From Nitrospiraceae bacterium (GTDB taxonomy: Bacteria > Nitrospirota > Nitrospiria > Nitrospirales > Nitrospiraceae), in assembly GCA_919902665.1 (NCBI GenBank), contig CAKKRK010000020.1:167201-231200 (forward strand): a stretch of 64,000 nt of DNA, read 5' to 3'. The position numbers were made by a program, and so were the translations under genes. The notes below the pieces were generated by a model that had not been told where the DNA came from, searched no databases, and saw only the letters and a program-made list of their open reading frames with translations. Positions 45,470-54,119 of this stretch are shown here, in pieces. The stretch's first letter is position 1, and the number at the start of each line of letters is the position of its first letter.

Positions 45470-46000
45470 AAAAGGATGGGGTCAGTTCGTGACGTGGCAT
45501 GTTGCGAAGAGTTGAGGTTGCTGCGGGGACCGTGGTGCTCGTTTGATCGCCCTTCTGAATGTTCGAGATGCGGGAAGGGGAGATTCGAAAGCGCCGCGCG
45601 CCTCAACAAATAGACGGTGGTCTGGTATGCGTCGCGGTGCGAACGATTGAGGATGGCAACCACGTGCTGGAGGACTTCGTCTGGCGATAGGCGGGTGAGG
45701 TGGTTTTGGAGAGCGGGAACGTTGGTCAGCGGCGTGCCTTGCACGAGTCGGGCGATGCGTTCACGGAACTCGGAGCCGCCAAGAAAGATTTGGCCCCGCA
45801 GGTCCTTCCACGGCGAAGGCTGGTGAATCCCCTTGGCCACGAAGCGTCGGTAGGCGGTCCGAGCTGTCGCCATGGTGCGGTCGAACAGGGAGAGCGCACC
45901 ATGGCGACAGCTAGCCAGCCTGGAGCTTCCTGGATACCCGCAGTCGCTCGATCACTACTCCACGCCCACGCTCCTGCTTCTGCCACCATTCCGGCTCGCC
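45466..46000 (-). pseudogene. Decayed REP-associated tyrosine transposase (RAYT) fragment
   Basis: Two frames read on the minus strand make one protein: RAGMVAEAGAWAWSSDRATAG (45998 inwards), then, after a frame change near 45885, LFDRTMATARTAYRRF and SPWKDLRGQIFLG. The pattern is that of the middle and C-terminal part of Y1-type RAYT proteins. The N-terminal half with the HUH motif and catalytic Tyr is missing, and the C-terminus runs into the inverted repeat of the IS. No product is expected to be active. The match rests on recognisable family motifs, not on an alignment. Confidence 0.65.
45862..45912. repeat. 18-bp perfect inverted repeat inside the RAYT remnant
   Basis: AGCTGTCGCCATGGTGCG (45862-45879) is followed by 15 bases and its exact reverse complement (45895-45912). 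The frame change of the RAYT remnant falls within or beside this element. It could be a quasi-palindrome corrected by template switching, or the site of a small rearrangement. Confidence 0.75.
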
Positions 46001-46169
46001 ATAGCGCTGGTGGTCGAGAAAGACCATCTTCTGATTCTTTGCACTGCAACTACCACCCGAATACCTCTCGCTGACTTTTCTCGCAATGCTTTGGTCGTTT
46101 GGGTTTTGTTGCTACAGTAACGAAATTGCGAGATTCGGTGTGTGCTTTTTCTAGGATTAATCCACAGTC

Positions 46170-47528
46170 ATGACCAGTGCGCTTCTCTACGATCGGCTTC
46201 AATTTGCCTTTACTGGCACCTTCCACTACCTCTTTCCGCAGTTAACGATGGGGCTGGCCTTGCTGCTGCTCTACTTGCGCAGCCGGGTATTGCTCACGGG
46301 CGATGAACATTATGAGGAAGTGGCAGACTTTTGGACGAAGATCTTCGCCCTCAATTTTGGCTTCGGTGTCATCACTGGGATCCCACTCGAATTTCAGTTC
46401 GGGACCAACTGGGCTCGGTTTTCTAACTATGCGGGAGGCGTGATCGGGCAAACGCTGGCCATGGAGGGGGTCTTCGCCTTTTTTCTGGAATCTTCGTTTC
46501 TTGGCCTCTTGCTGTTTCGAAAGCGATTCAGCCGCCGGGTGCAATGGTTTGCCACTCTCATGCTCTTTCTCGGTACCTGGTTGTCGGGCTACTTCATCTT
46601 GGCCACGAACGCCTGGATGCAGCACCCCGTTGCCTATCAGGTAGCAGCTGACGGCCGGGTGTTCGTCACCAGCCTGAGTGGGCTGCTTACGAACCCGTGG
46701 CTCTTCTGGCAATTCGCGCATAACATGACGGCGACGGTTGTCACGGCGTCCTGCGTGGTTGCTGCGGTCGGCGCATACTACTTGTTATGCGGTCAGTATC
46801 TGCCCCATGCAAAAACGTTTCTCCGCACCGGCGTCGTCGCCGGCGCGATCGCGTCCGGACTGATGATTTTCCCAACAGGGCACGGCAACGCCGACCAGGT
46901 GTTCAAATATCAACCAGTCAAGGGGGCGGCGTTTGAGGGGCTCTTCACGACGGAGCGAGAGGCCGGTCTCTATCTGATTGGGCAACCCAATCTTGAAACG
47001 ATGACCATCGACAACCCGATTGAGATTCCCGGAGCGCTCAGTATTCTCGTGTACAAAGATCTCTATGCCAAAGTAAAAGGGCTCGATGCGTTTCCTCGCG
47101 ACGAGTGGCCGGATAATATTCCGCTTCTCTATTATGCCTATCATGTTATGGCGGGATTGGGGACGATTTTCGTCACTCTCTTCGGCGTGGCCCTCCTCGC
47201 TCTGTGGCGGGGTTGGCTGTTCAATATGAAGTGGCTGCTGTGGTGGTTGATGTTGTGTGCCCCGTTTCCATACATTGCCACGTCTGCCGGGTGGATGACC
47301 GCCGAGCTGGGGCGGCAACCCTGGCTGGTCTATGGCTTATTGCGCACATCAGAGGGCACCTCACCGCTCGTGCATTCGGGGAATGCCCTCTTCACCTTGA
47401 TTGGGTTCTTGGGGTTGTATCTGCTCCTTGGCTTGCTGTTTGTCTTACTCGTCAGCAAACTCATTCGACAGGGGCCTGCCTCAATCGCCTTGCCCACGAC
47501 GCACGTTCCTCAAGGACCAGGCCATTAA
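46170..47528 (+). CDS. cydA: Cytochrome bd quinol oxidase subunit I
   Basis: 452 residues with the usual nine or so membrane helices. Ligands are in place: His19 (TFHYLF), Glu99 and Glu107 (AMEGVFAFFLES), His184 (FAHNMTA) and Met327 (YYAYHVMAGLG), along with the GRQPW motif. The quinol loop is the short type (KYQPVKGAAFEGLF, then a brief connector). It reduces oxygen with quinol electrons without pumping protons, usually at low oxygen. The subunit II gene follows one base later. About 170 bases upstream hold no gene. Confidence 0.93.
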   Translation: MTSALLYDRLQFAFTGTFHYLFPQLTMGLALLLLYLRSRVLLTGDEHYEEVADFWTKIFALNFGFGVITGIPLEFQFGTNWARFSNYAGGVIGQTLAMEGVFAFFLESSFLGLLLFRKRFSRRVQWFATLMLFLGTWLSGYFILATNAWMQHPVAYQVAADGRVFVTSLSGLLTNPWLFWQFAHNMTATVVTASCVVAAVGAYYLLCGQYLPHAKTFLRTGVVAGAIASGLMIFPTGHGNADQVFKYQPVKGAAFEGLFTTEREAGLYLIGQPNLETMTIDNPIEIPGALSILVYKDLYAKVKGLDAFPRDEWPDNIPLLYYAYHVMAGLGTIFVTLFGVALLALWRGWLFNMKWLLWWLMLCAPFPYIATSAGWMTAELGRQPWLVYGLLRTSEGTSPLVHSGNALFTLIGFLGLYLLLGLLFVLLVSKLIRQGPASIALPTTHVPQGPGH

Positions 47529-48572
47529 ATGGAAATAGAAACCGCATGGTTTATCATTGTCACCGTGATGCTGGCCATGTATGTGGTCTTGGATGGCTTT
47601 GATTTCGGCGTCGGCATCATCTATCCGTTTGTCGCCAGGACCGAAGCGGAGCGGCGAACAGCGCTCACCTCTATCGGTCCAGTGTGGAATGCGAACGAGG
47701 TGTGGTTGATCGCGGCCGGCACCGTGCTATTTTTTGCCTATCCCAAGGCTTATGCGTCGGGATTCAGCGGCTTCTATCTCGCACTCATCCTCGTACTGTG
47801 GCTGCTCATCTTTCGTGGTTTGGCGTTGGAATTACGGGCCCAGGTCGACCATGTGTTGTGGAAGCAAGCCTGGGATACGGCCTTTACCACCTCCAGTTTG
47901 CTCCTGGCGATTGTATTCGGCACGGCATTGGGAAATCTAATCCGAGGAGTGCCCCTCAATCGAGATGGGTATTTTTTTGTTCCCCTCTGGACGAACTTTC
48001 AGCCTGGATCGGACCCTGGAATCCTTGATTGGTTCACCGTGCTCCTGGGGCTGACCAGCGCGGTGGTTCTGGCCTTCCATGGCGCGAATTATCTCGTCAT
48101 GAAAACAGAAGGCGCCCTGTATGAACGGGCCGTCTCGGCTGCCTGGATTCTCGGGTGGGTGTCAGCAGGGTGCACGGCGCTGACCGTGATGGCTGTGCCA
48201 ATGGTCCAACCAAACTTGAGTCTCAACTTTTCCCGTCACCCCGGGGTGTACCTTACGCCGGTGATCGGGGTCATTGCTCTGGGATACAGCCTATATTTCA
48301 GGCTTTGCCGGCGCGATCTCTCTGCATTTCTTGCGTCTTGTGTTTTTATTTTTCTCATGCTCGCCAGCGTGATGTTCGGCATGCATCCGTACATCTTGGT
48401 TTCAACGACGGATCTGACGTTCAGCCTCACCGTTCATAACGCAGCCACCGATTCCTATGGGTTAACCGCTGGGATTAGCTGGTTTGTGGGTGGGTTCCTG
48501 CTTATTCTGATCTGTCAGATCTATCTCCATTCCCTATTTCTCGGTAAGACTAGGTCGGATGATGTCCACTAG
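47529..48572 (+). CDS. cydB: Cytochrome bd quinol oxidase subunit II
   Basis: 347 residues with about eight membrane helices. The start MEIETAWFIIVTVMLAMYVVLDGFDFGVG, with the conserved DGFDFGVG, and GPVWNANEVWLI are typical CydB motifs. It forms the heterodimer with CydA. The start directly after the cydA stop shows translational coupling. No CydX-like small subunit frame was recognised in the 440 bases downstream. Confidence 0.93.
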   Translation: MEIETAWFIIVTVMLAMYVVLDGFDFGVGIIYPFVARTEAERRTALTSIGPVWNANEVWLIAAGTVLFFAYPKAYASGFSGFYLALILVLWLLIFRGLALELRAQVDHVLWKQAWDTAFTTSSLLLAIVFGTALGNLIRGVPLNRDGYFFVPLWTNFQPGSDPGILDWFTVLLGLTSAVVLAFHGANYLVMKTEGALYERAVSAAWILGWVSAGCTALTVMAVPMVQPNLSLNFSRHPGVYLTPVIGVIALGYSLYFRLCRRDLSAFLASCVFIFLMLASVMFGMHPYILVSTTDLTFSLTVHNAATDSYGLTAGISWFVGGFLLILICQIYLHSLFLGKTRSDDVH

Positions 48573-49012
48573 GTGTATGGTGTTCTCCGCAGAGGTCCAA
48601 GGTTCTTGAAGTGCCGACGCTGAGAGGTGATCGTCACTCTGTCATCTTCTCCGCTTTGCCAGTCTGACACAAGCGCTGATAAGACCTGAGAATTACGAAA
48701 ATGGAAAGAGGGGCGGCAAAGACAATTGCTGTCCCCCTTTTCTCAGCCGTGAGCGAACCTTCCAACTCCTTGCCTCTCCACCATTTATCGAGGCTCGTAC
48801 CCGCCATGTGAAACTGGCCGGGTTCGCCGTCTTCACTTGCACAGGGTGCACGACCACTTCTCCTCATCCGTCCGGTGACGGGACTGCTTCAATTACACCA
48901 CTTCCGTTGGACAGTCCCCCCTCTAAGAGAAGTCAAAACAGTTCCGATCCGTTGATACAATCGGCGCGCAGACCATGACGTAGCAACTTCATCTGGCAGA
49001 GGCGGCACAAGA
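48573..49012. other. 440-base intergenic stretch, possible remnants
   Basis: No gene is supported. A minus-strand frame (48634-48867, 77 codons) has neither ribosome site nor family match and was not called. GACAATTGCTGTCCCCCTTTT (near 48720) and GGACAGTCCCCCC (near 48910) are of the sort seen near transposase remnants, which suggests degraded mobile DNA, but this is weak. Confidence 0.4.
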
Positions 49013-51193
49013 GTGGCTCCCATCAACAATTTTGGAACGCAGCGGGTGCATCAGAGTTTCGCTGCTTCCTTCAATGGATCGCCGACAGACAGCGGCCTAA
49101 TCTGTCTCCTCATCCTCGCTCGCTTTCATGATCTTCCCGCCGATGGGGCGCAGCTGCGGCATCAGTTTGCACAGTCCGGGCAGGTCCTCTCGAATGCCGA
49201 GCTCCTTCGTGCGGCTAAACATCTCGGATTGAAGGCTGGTCTGGTCAGAACCACGTGGAGCAAACTCCAGGGAACACCGCTTCCTGCCATGCTAAAGCAG
49301 ATGGACGGCCGCTATGTCGTGCTGGCAAAGGTCGAAGCGGACAAAGTGTTGGTTCAGGACCCAATCGAAGCGCGCCCACTCGTGCTCTCCCGCGAACAGT
49401 TCGAAGCGATGTGGACCGGAGAACTCTTGCTCTTTACCAAACGGGCCCAGGTCCGGCTGCAAGACCTGAAGTTCGATTTCACGTGGTTTATCCCCGCGAT
49501 CGTCAAGTACCGCAGGTTTTTCGGCGAAGTGTTGGTTGCGTCGTTCTTCCTTCAGCTCTTTGCGCTATTAACCCCGCTCTTCACGCAAGTGGTCATCGAC
49601 AAGGTGCTTGTCCATAAGGGTTTTACCACGCTTCATGTCTTGGCTATCGGGATGATTACGCTGGCGGTTTTTGAAGCGATGTTAGGCGGGATCCGCACCT
49701 ATCTTTTTGCCCATACGACGAACCGGATCGATGTGAGTCTTGGCGCGCAACTCTTCCGACACGTTCTGGCGCTTCCCTTGTCCTATTTTGAAGCGAGACG
49801 GATCGGTGATACGGTCGCACGTGTGCGCGAGTTAGAGCAGATCCGCCAATTCTTGACCAGCCATGCGGTCACTGTGGTGTTGGATGTGGTCTTCACCCTG
49901 GTCTTCCTGGCGGTGATGTGGTTCTACAGTTCCACGCTCACGCTCGTGGTCATGGCGTCGCTTCCGGTCTATGCACTACTGTCGATCGCCATTACTCCGA
50001 CGATCCGAGCGCGCTTGCATGAAAAGTTCAACCGAGGCGCCGAAAACCAGGCCTTCTTAGTCGAAGCGATCAGCGGGATTCAAACCGTGAAAGCCATGGC
50101 TGTCGAGCCTCCACTTGTGCGGAAGTGGGAAGAACAACTGGCCGGCTATGTCCGGTCGAGTTTTCGAGCCACGAGCCTGATGATGATTGCCGGCCAGTCA
50201 GCGGCTTGTGTTCAAAAGGTGACCACTGTCGCCGTCTTATGGGTCGGTGCCTACCGTGTGATCGACGGCGACCTCAGTATCGGGCAGTTGATCGCCTTCA
50301 ACATGCTGTCGGCGCAGGTGACAGGGCCGCTCTTGCGTTTGGTCAATCTCTGGCAGGAATTTCAGCAAGTCGGGATTTCCGTGCAGCGCTTAGGTGATGT
50401 ACTCAATACTCAGCCTGAGCCTTCGTACAATCCGAATCGGACGACGCTTCCCCATGTGACGGGCCACGTGCGGTTCGATGAAGTCACGTTTCGCTATCGG
50501 CCCGACGGCCCGGAGATCCTTCGCAAGGTGTCGTTTGCCGTTGCGCCTGGACAAGTGATCGGCATTGTCGGGCGATCGGGATCTGGGAAAAGCACGATCG
50601 CCAAATTACTGCAACGTCTCTATGTGCCGGAACGGGGGCGTATGTTGGTAGACGGCGTCGATTTAGCCCAGGTCGATCCTGCATGGCTCCGCAGGCAGGT
50701 GGGAGTCGTGCTGCAGGAAAATTTCCTGTTCAACGGCTCGGTGCGGAGCAATATTGCGTTGACGGATCCAGGGCTGGGGATGGAACAGGTGATTCAGGCG
50801 GCGAAATTGGCTGGCGCCCATGAGTTCATCCTGGAATTGGGGGATGGCTATGACACCGTGATTGGGGAGCACGGATGTACGCTGTCGGGAGGGCAGCGTC
50901 AGCGAATCGCCATTGCACGGGCCTTGGTTGCTAATCCTCGTATTCTGATCTTCGATGAGGCGACCAGCGCGCTGGACTACGAGTCCGAAGCGGTGATTCA
51001 GCAGAATATGGCGCAGATCAGCCAGGGGCGTACGGTCTTCATCATTGCGCATCGGCTGAGTACGGTACGGCCTGCCCATCGCATCTATGTCGTCGACAAG
51101 GGAGAGATTGTCGAGCAGGGGTCGCATGACGAGCTGCTGCATGTCGGTGGGTTTTATGCGCGCTTACATGCACATCAAGTCTGTACGGGGTAG
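49013..51193 (+). CDS. Type I secretion ABC exporter with C39-like domain
   Basis: 726 residues from a GTG start. Residues 1 to about 135 form a C39-peptidase-like domain in which the catalytic Cys is replaced by Ser27 (TDSGLICL), so it binds but does not cut substrate, as in HlyB. Next comes a six-helix ABC membrane domain (about 155-440), then a nucleotide-binding domain with Walker A GRSGSGKST, signature LSGGQRQR, and Walker B ILIFDEATSALD. It drives export of a protein from cytoplasm to outside in one step, with the two genes that follow. No substrate (for example an RTX protein) was found in the window. Confidence 0.92.
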   Translation: MAPINNFGTQRVHQSFAASFNGSPTDSGLICLLILARFHDLPADGAQLRHQFAQSGQVLSNAELLRAAKHLGLKAGLVRTTWSKLQGTPLPAMLKQMDGRYVVLAKVEADKVLVQDPIEARPLVLSREQFEAMWTGELLLFTKRAQVRLQDLKFDFTWFIPAIVKYRRFFGEVLVASFFLQLFALLTPLFTQVVIDKVLVHKGFTTLHVLAIGMITLAVFEAMLGGIRTYLFAHTTNRIDVSLGAQLFRHVLALPLSYFEARRIGDTVARVRELEQIRQFLTSHAVTVVLDVVFTLVFLAVMWFYSSTLTLVVMASLPVYALLSIAITPTIRARLHEKFNRGAENQAFLVEAISGIQTVKAMAVEPPLVRKWEEQLAGYVRSSFRATSLMMIAGQSAACVQKVTTVAVLWVGAYRVIDGDLSIGQLIAFNMLSAQVTGPLLRLVNLWQEFQQVGISVQRLGDVLNTQPEPSYNPNRTTLPHVTGHVRFDEVTFRYRPDGPEILRKVSFAVAPGQVIGIVGRSGSGKSTIAKLLQRLYVPERGRMLVDGVDLAQVDPAWLRRQVGVVLQENFLFNGSVRSNIALTDPGLGMEQVIQAAKLAGAHEFILELGDGYDTVIGEHGCTLSGGQRQRIAIARALVANPRILIFDEATSALDYESEAVIQQNMAQISQGRTVFIIAHRLSTVRPAHRIYVVDKGEIVEQGSHDELLHVGGFYARLHAHQVCTG

Positions 51194-51202
51194 AGGGGTA
51201 CG

Positions 51203-52596
51203 ATGATCTTCGGAGCGTTCTCACGGCACTGGACAGTCTGGAAGGCAGCGTGGCAGGCCGAATCAAGCCAGCCGGCCGGCGCTTCTGCTCATGGCGGGTA
51301 TGCCACAGAATTTCTGCCAGCGGTGTTGGAAATCCAGCAGGCACCACCCTCGCCGATTGGCCGAGCTGTCCTCTGGACCATCTTGGCGGCCTTCACTGCC
51401 GGAACGCTGTGGACCACGTTTGGCTGGATCGATATCGTGGCGACGGCACAGGGCAAGATCATCCCCAGCGGGTACTCGAAGATCGTCCAGCCCTACGAAA
51501 CAGGGGTCATTGCCTCAATTCATGTCCAGGATGGACAAGCGGTAAAACAAGGCGATGTGCTGATCGAGCTCGATTCGACCCTCAATCGCGCCGACCGTGA
51601 CCGGGCATTCAATGAATATCGAGCGGCAAAAGTGGAAGCGGCGAGATTGCGCGCTCTGATCAAGGGGCAGTCCACATTTGAGGCTCCTCCCGATGCAGAG
51701 CGAGCCGCGGTCTTATTGCAACAACAGTTGCTGCGTGACCAGTTTGCCGAATACCAAGCCAAGATGGCGGCGGCTCAACATCTGGCTGATCAACGTCAGG
51801 CTGTGGTCGAGCAAACGAAAGAGAACATTCTCCGCTTGGAAACTACGGTTCCCATGGAAGTAGAACGCGCCGAGGCCTATCGGAAGCTGCTGGAGCATGA
51901 AGCGGTTACGAAGATGGACTTTCTCCAGGCCGAAGGGCAGCGCATTGATAAGGCGCAAGAATTAGCTGGGCAAAAGAGGAAGCTCCAACAAGATCAGGCG
52001 GCGCTCGCCGAGGCTGAGAAGCATCACCGGGCCATGCGGTTGGAATTCCAGCAGAGCAAACAGGCGGAACTATCAGCGCTCGAAACCAAGGCTCTCTCGC
52101 TCGCGCAAGAAGTCACGAAGGCTGGACAAAAGGCCGGTTTGCAGCGGCTTGTCGCGCCGATCAACGCGTGGTGCAACAGCTAGCGGTGCATACCGTTGGT
52201 GGTGTGGTGACCCCAGCCCAGCAGCTGCTCCTCGTCGTCTCGCAAGACCATCCTGTTGAGGTCGAGGCGCAGGTCGAAAACAAGGATGTGGGCTTTGTGA
52301 AGGAAGGGCAGCCAGTCGAGATTAAGGTCGAAACGTTTCCATTCACATTGTATGGCACGATTCCTGGCTCTGTGCTGACCGTCTCCGACGATGCCGTTCC
52401 TATTGAACGAGTTGGGCTGGTGTACCCAACGAGAGTCAATATGGATCAGTCGACGATGCAGGTCGAAGGTAAACAGGTGAATCTTTCGCCTGGGATGGCT
52501 GTGACCATTGAGATCAAGACTGGGCAGCGCCGCATCATCGAGTATTTGCTAAGTCCTTTGCTCAAGTCGATGAAGGAAAGCCTGAGGGAGCGGTAA
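51203..52596 (+). pseudogene. HlyD-type membrane-fusion protein, broken by a one-base frameshift
   Basis: Two overlapping frames give one HlyD protein. The first (51203-52183, 326 codons) has the membrane helix (about 52-72), the first half of the lipoyl-type domain (GKIIPSGYSKIVQPYETG) and the coiled coil, and stops after LVAPINAWCNS. The second (52168-52596, 142 codons) continues as VVQQLAVHTVGGVVTPAQQLL and the C-terminal beta-barrel. Adding one G near 52166 restores VAPINGVVQQL, the normal motif. So a base is missing in the genome or in the assembly. It lies between the exporter and TolC-like genes, and without it the system would not work. Confidence 0.85.
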
Positions 52597-52600
52597 TCGG

Positions 52601-53956
52601 ATGGTGAATTCATCTGCCCCTCTTGGGCTCTGTCTGCTGGCTGTCGGAGTCCTTGCTGCGGACTTTGTATGGGCTGATGCGTTAACCGGTGGATCGAGTG
52701 GTGGCCTATCTCAACCTTTTCCGCAACAGCCACTTCAGCTTACCTTGAAAGGGGCGTTGGCCGCAGCCGTTGATAACAATCCTGACGTGCTGTTGTACAA
52801 AGAACGAATTCAGGAGGCCAAGGGGCAGGTGCGAACCCAGTTGGGCGCCATGTTGCCCAATGTATCCGCCAATGCGCGACAGACCAGGCAGACACAATTT
52901 CTTGGTACTATCGGGCTCTCGCCGGTGCGTACCGATCCCTTCAGCATTTTTGATGCGCGCGTCACCGCCACGCAGAATCTGTTCAGTCTCAGCTTAATTC
53001 AGCGATGGCGGGCCTCACGGGAATCACTCCAGATGACTGAGCAGGAAGCGGAAGCCAAGAAATTGGACACGATGGCCAGTGTGGCTCTTACCTATATGGA
53101 AGGGTTGAAGGCCACCGCCATGATCAAGATGCACGAGGCGAATCAGCAGGTCATGAATGAATTACTCGGCACGGTCAGGCAACGGCAACGTGGAGGGCTG
53201 GCCACAGGGTTGGAGATCGCACGGCTGGAAGCGCAGCTGGCTGCGGAGCGGCAACATGGATCATCGGCGCGGTATGACTTTGAGCATACCAAGCTGAGTC
53301 TCGTCAACCTGCTCGCACTGCCCACAGAAACTGCTCTCGTTCTGACCGATGAATGGCTGACAGATATCTTGGATGTCTCGACGCCGCAGGGGGCGGTGGA
53401 AGAGGCCTTAAGCCAGCGGCCGGAGATTCAGGCGCAGCACACCCGCGTGAAAGCTCTGGAGCTGACCTATTCTTCTATCACTGGGGAACGGTTGCCGTCG
53501 CTGGTGGCTCAGGGAGAGTATGGGCTCATCGGCAATCGTTGGAACAACACGCTCGACACTTACAATATGGCCTTGATTCTTCAGATCCCCATCTTTGACG
53601 GAGCCCAGCGAGAGGGCCGCATTGCCCAAGCCAGAAGCCAGTGGCAGCAAGAATCGTTACGCATGAGTTCGGTGCTCAACCACATCAAGATGGAAGTGCA
53701 CGATGCGCTCGCCTCACTGGCAGCGGCCAAGGAACAAGTTGGCATTGCGCAGACTGGATTACAGATGGCGACGAAAGAACTGGATCTTGCGCGAGAACGG
53801 TACGCCGTTCTGAGTGCCACCAGTCACTTTGAACTCACCAATGGGCTTTCGTCAGTAGCCCGTGCGAGAGAAAACTTGGTTAACGCCTTGTTTCAACTCA
53901 ACGCCGCTCGAGTCAGTTTCGCCCGTGCAACTGGCAGTCTCCATACACTGAGTTAG
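52601..53956 (+). CDS. TolC-family outer-membrane efflux protein
   Basis: 451 residues with a signal peptide (about 1-26, ending at VWADA). The mature protein has two homologous halves of long helices with outer-membrane strands, a typical TolC layout (LTLKGALAAAVDNNPDVLLYKERIQEAKGQVRTQLG, and in the second half ARSQWQQESLRMSSVLNHIKMEVHDALASLAAAKEQV). It is the outer-membrane channel of the type I secretion set and starts five bases after the fusion protein. The length fits the family (about 450). Confidence 0.87.
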   Translation: MVNSSAPLGLCLLAVGVLAADFVWADALTGGSSGGLSQPFPQQPLQLTLKGALAAAVDNNPDVLLYKERIQEAKGQVRTQLGAMLPNVSANARQTRQTQFLGTIGLSPVRTDPFSIFDARVTATQNLFSLSLIQRWRASRESLQMTEQEAEAKKLDTMASVALTYMEGLKATAMIKMHEANQQVMNELLGTVRQRQRGGLATGLEIARLEAQLAAERQHGSSARYDFEHTKLSLVNLLALPTETALVLTDEWLTDILDVSTPQGAVEEALSQRPEIQAQHTRVKALELTYSSITGERLPSLVAQGEYGLIGNRWNNTLDTYNMALILQIPIFDGAQREGRIAQARSQWQQESLRMSSVLNHIKMEVHDALASLAAAKEQVGIAQTGLQMATKELDLARERYAVLSATSHFELTNGLSSVARARENLVNALFQLNAARVSFARATGSLHTLS

Positions 53957-54119
53957 AAGCTGTTTGAGGCGTGAGTCAGCGTTGACCTGCCGTCGCTCAG
54001 TCCCTGTGGTCCCGCCAGTTTAGCGACACCTGTATCGTTGATTTCCTCGCCGATCTCATCAACGGGTCCAGAGTCTGCATTGCCTTGACTTGATCCAGCC
54101 CTTCACTCACACTCCCGGT

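Noticed and set aside
46080..46132. 8-bp inverted arms CTCGCAAT/ATTGCGAG before cydA
   Set aside because: The arms are short and 37 bases apart; this could be chance, and no regulator can be named.
48634..48867. Minus-strand frame of 77 codons downstream of cydB
   Set aside because: No start signal, no recognisable family and an unusual composition; kept only as a possible remnant in the gap entry.
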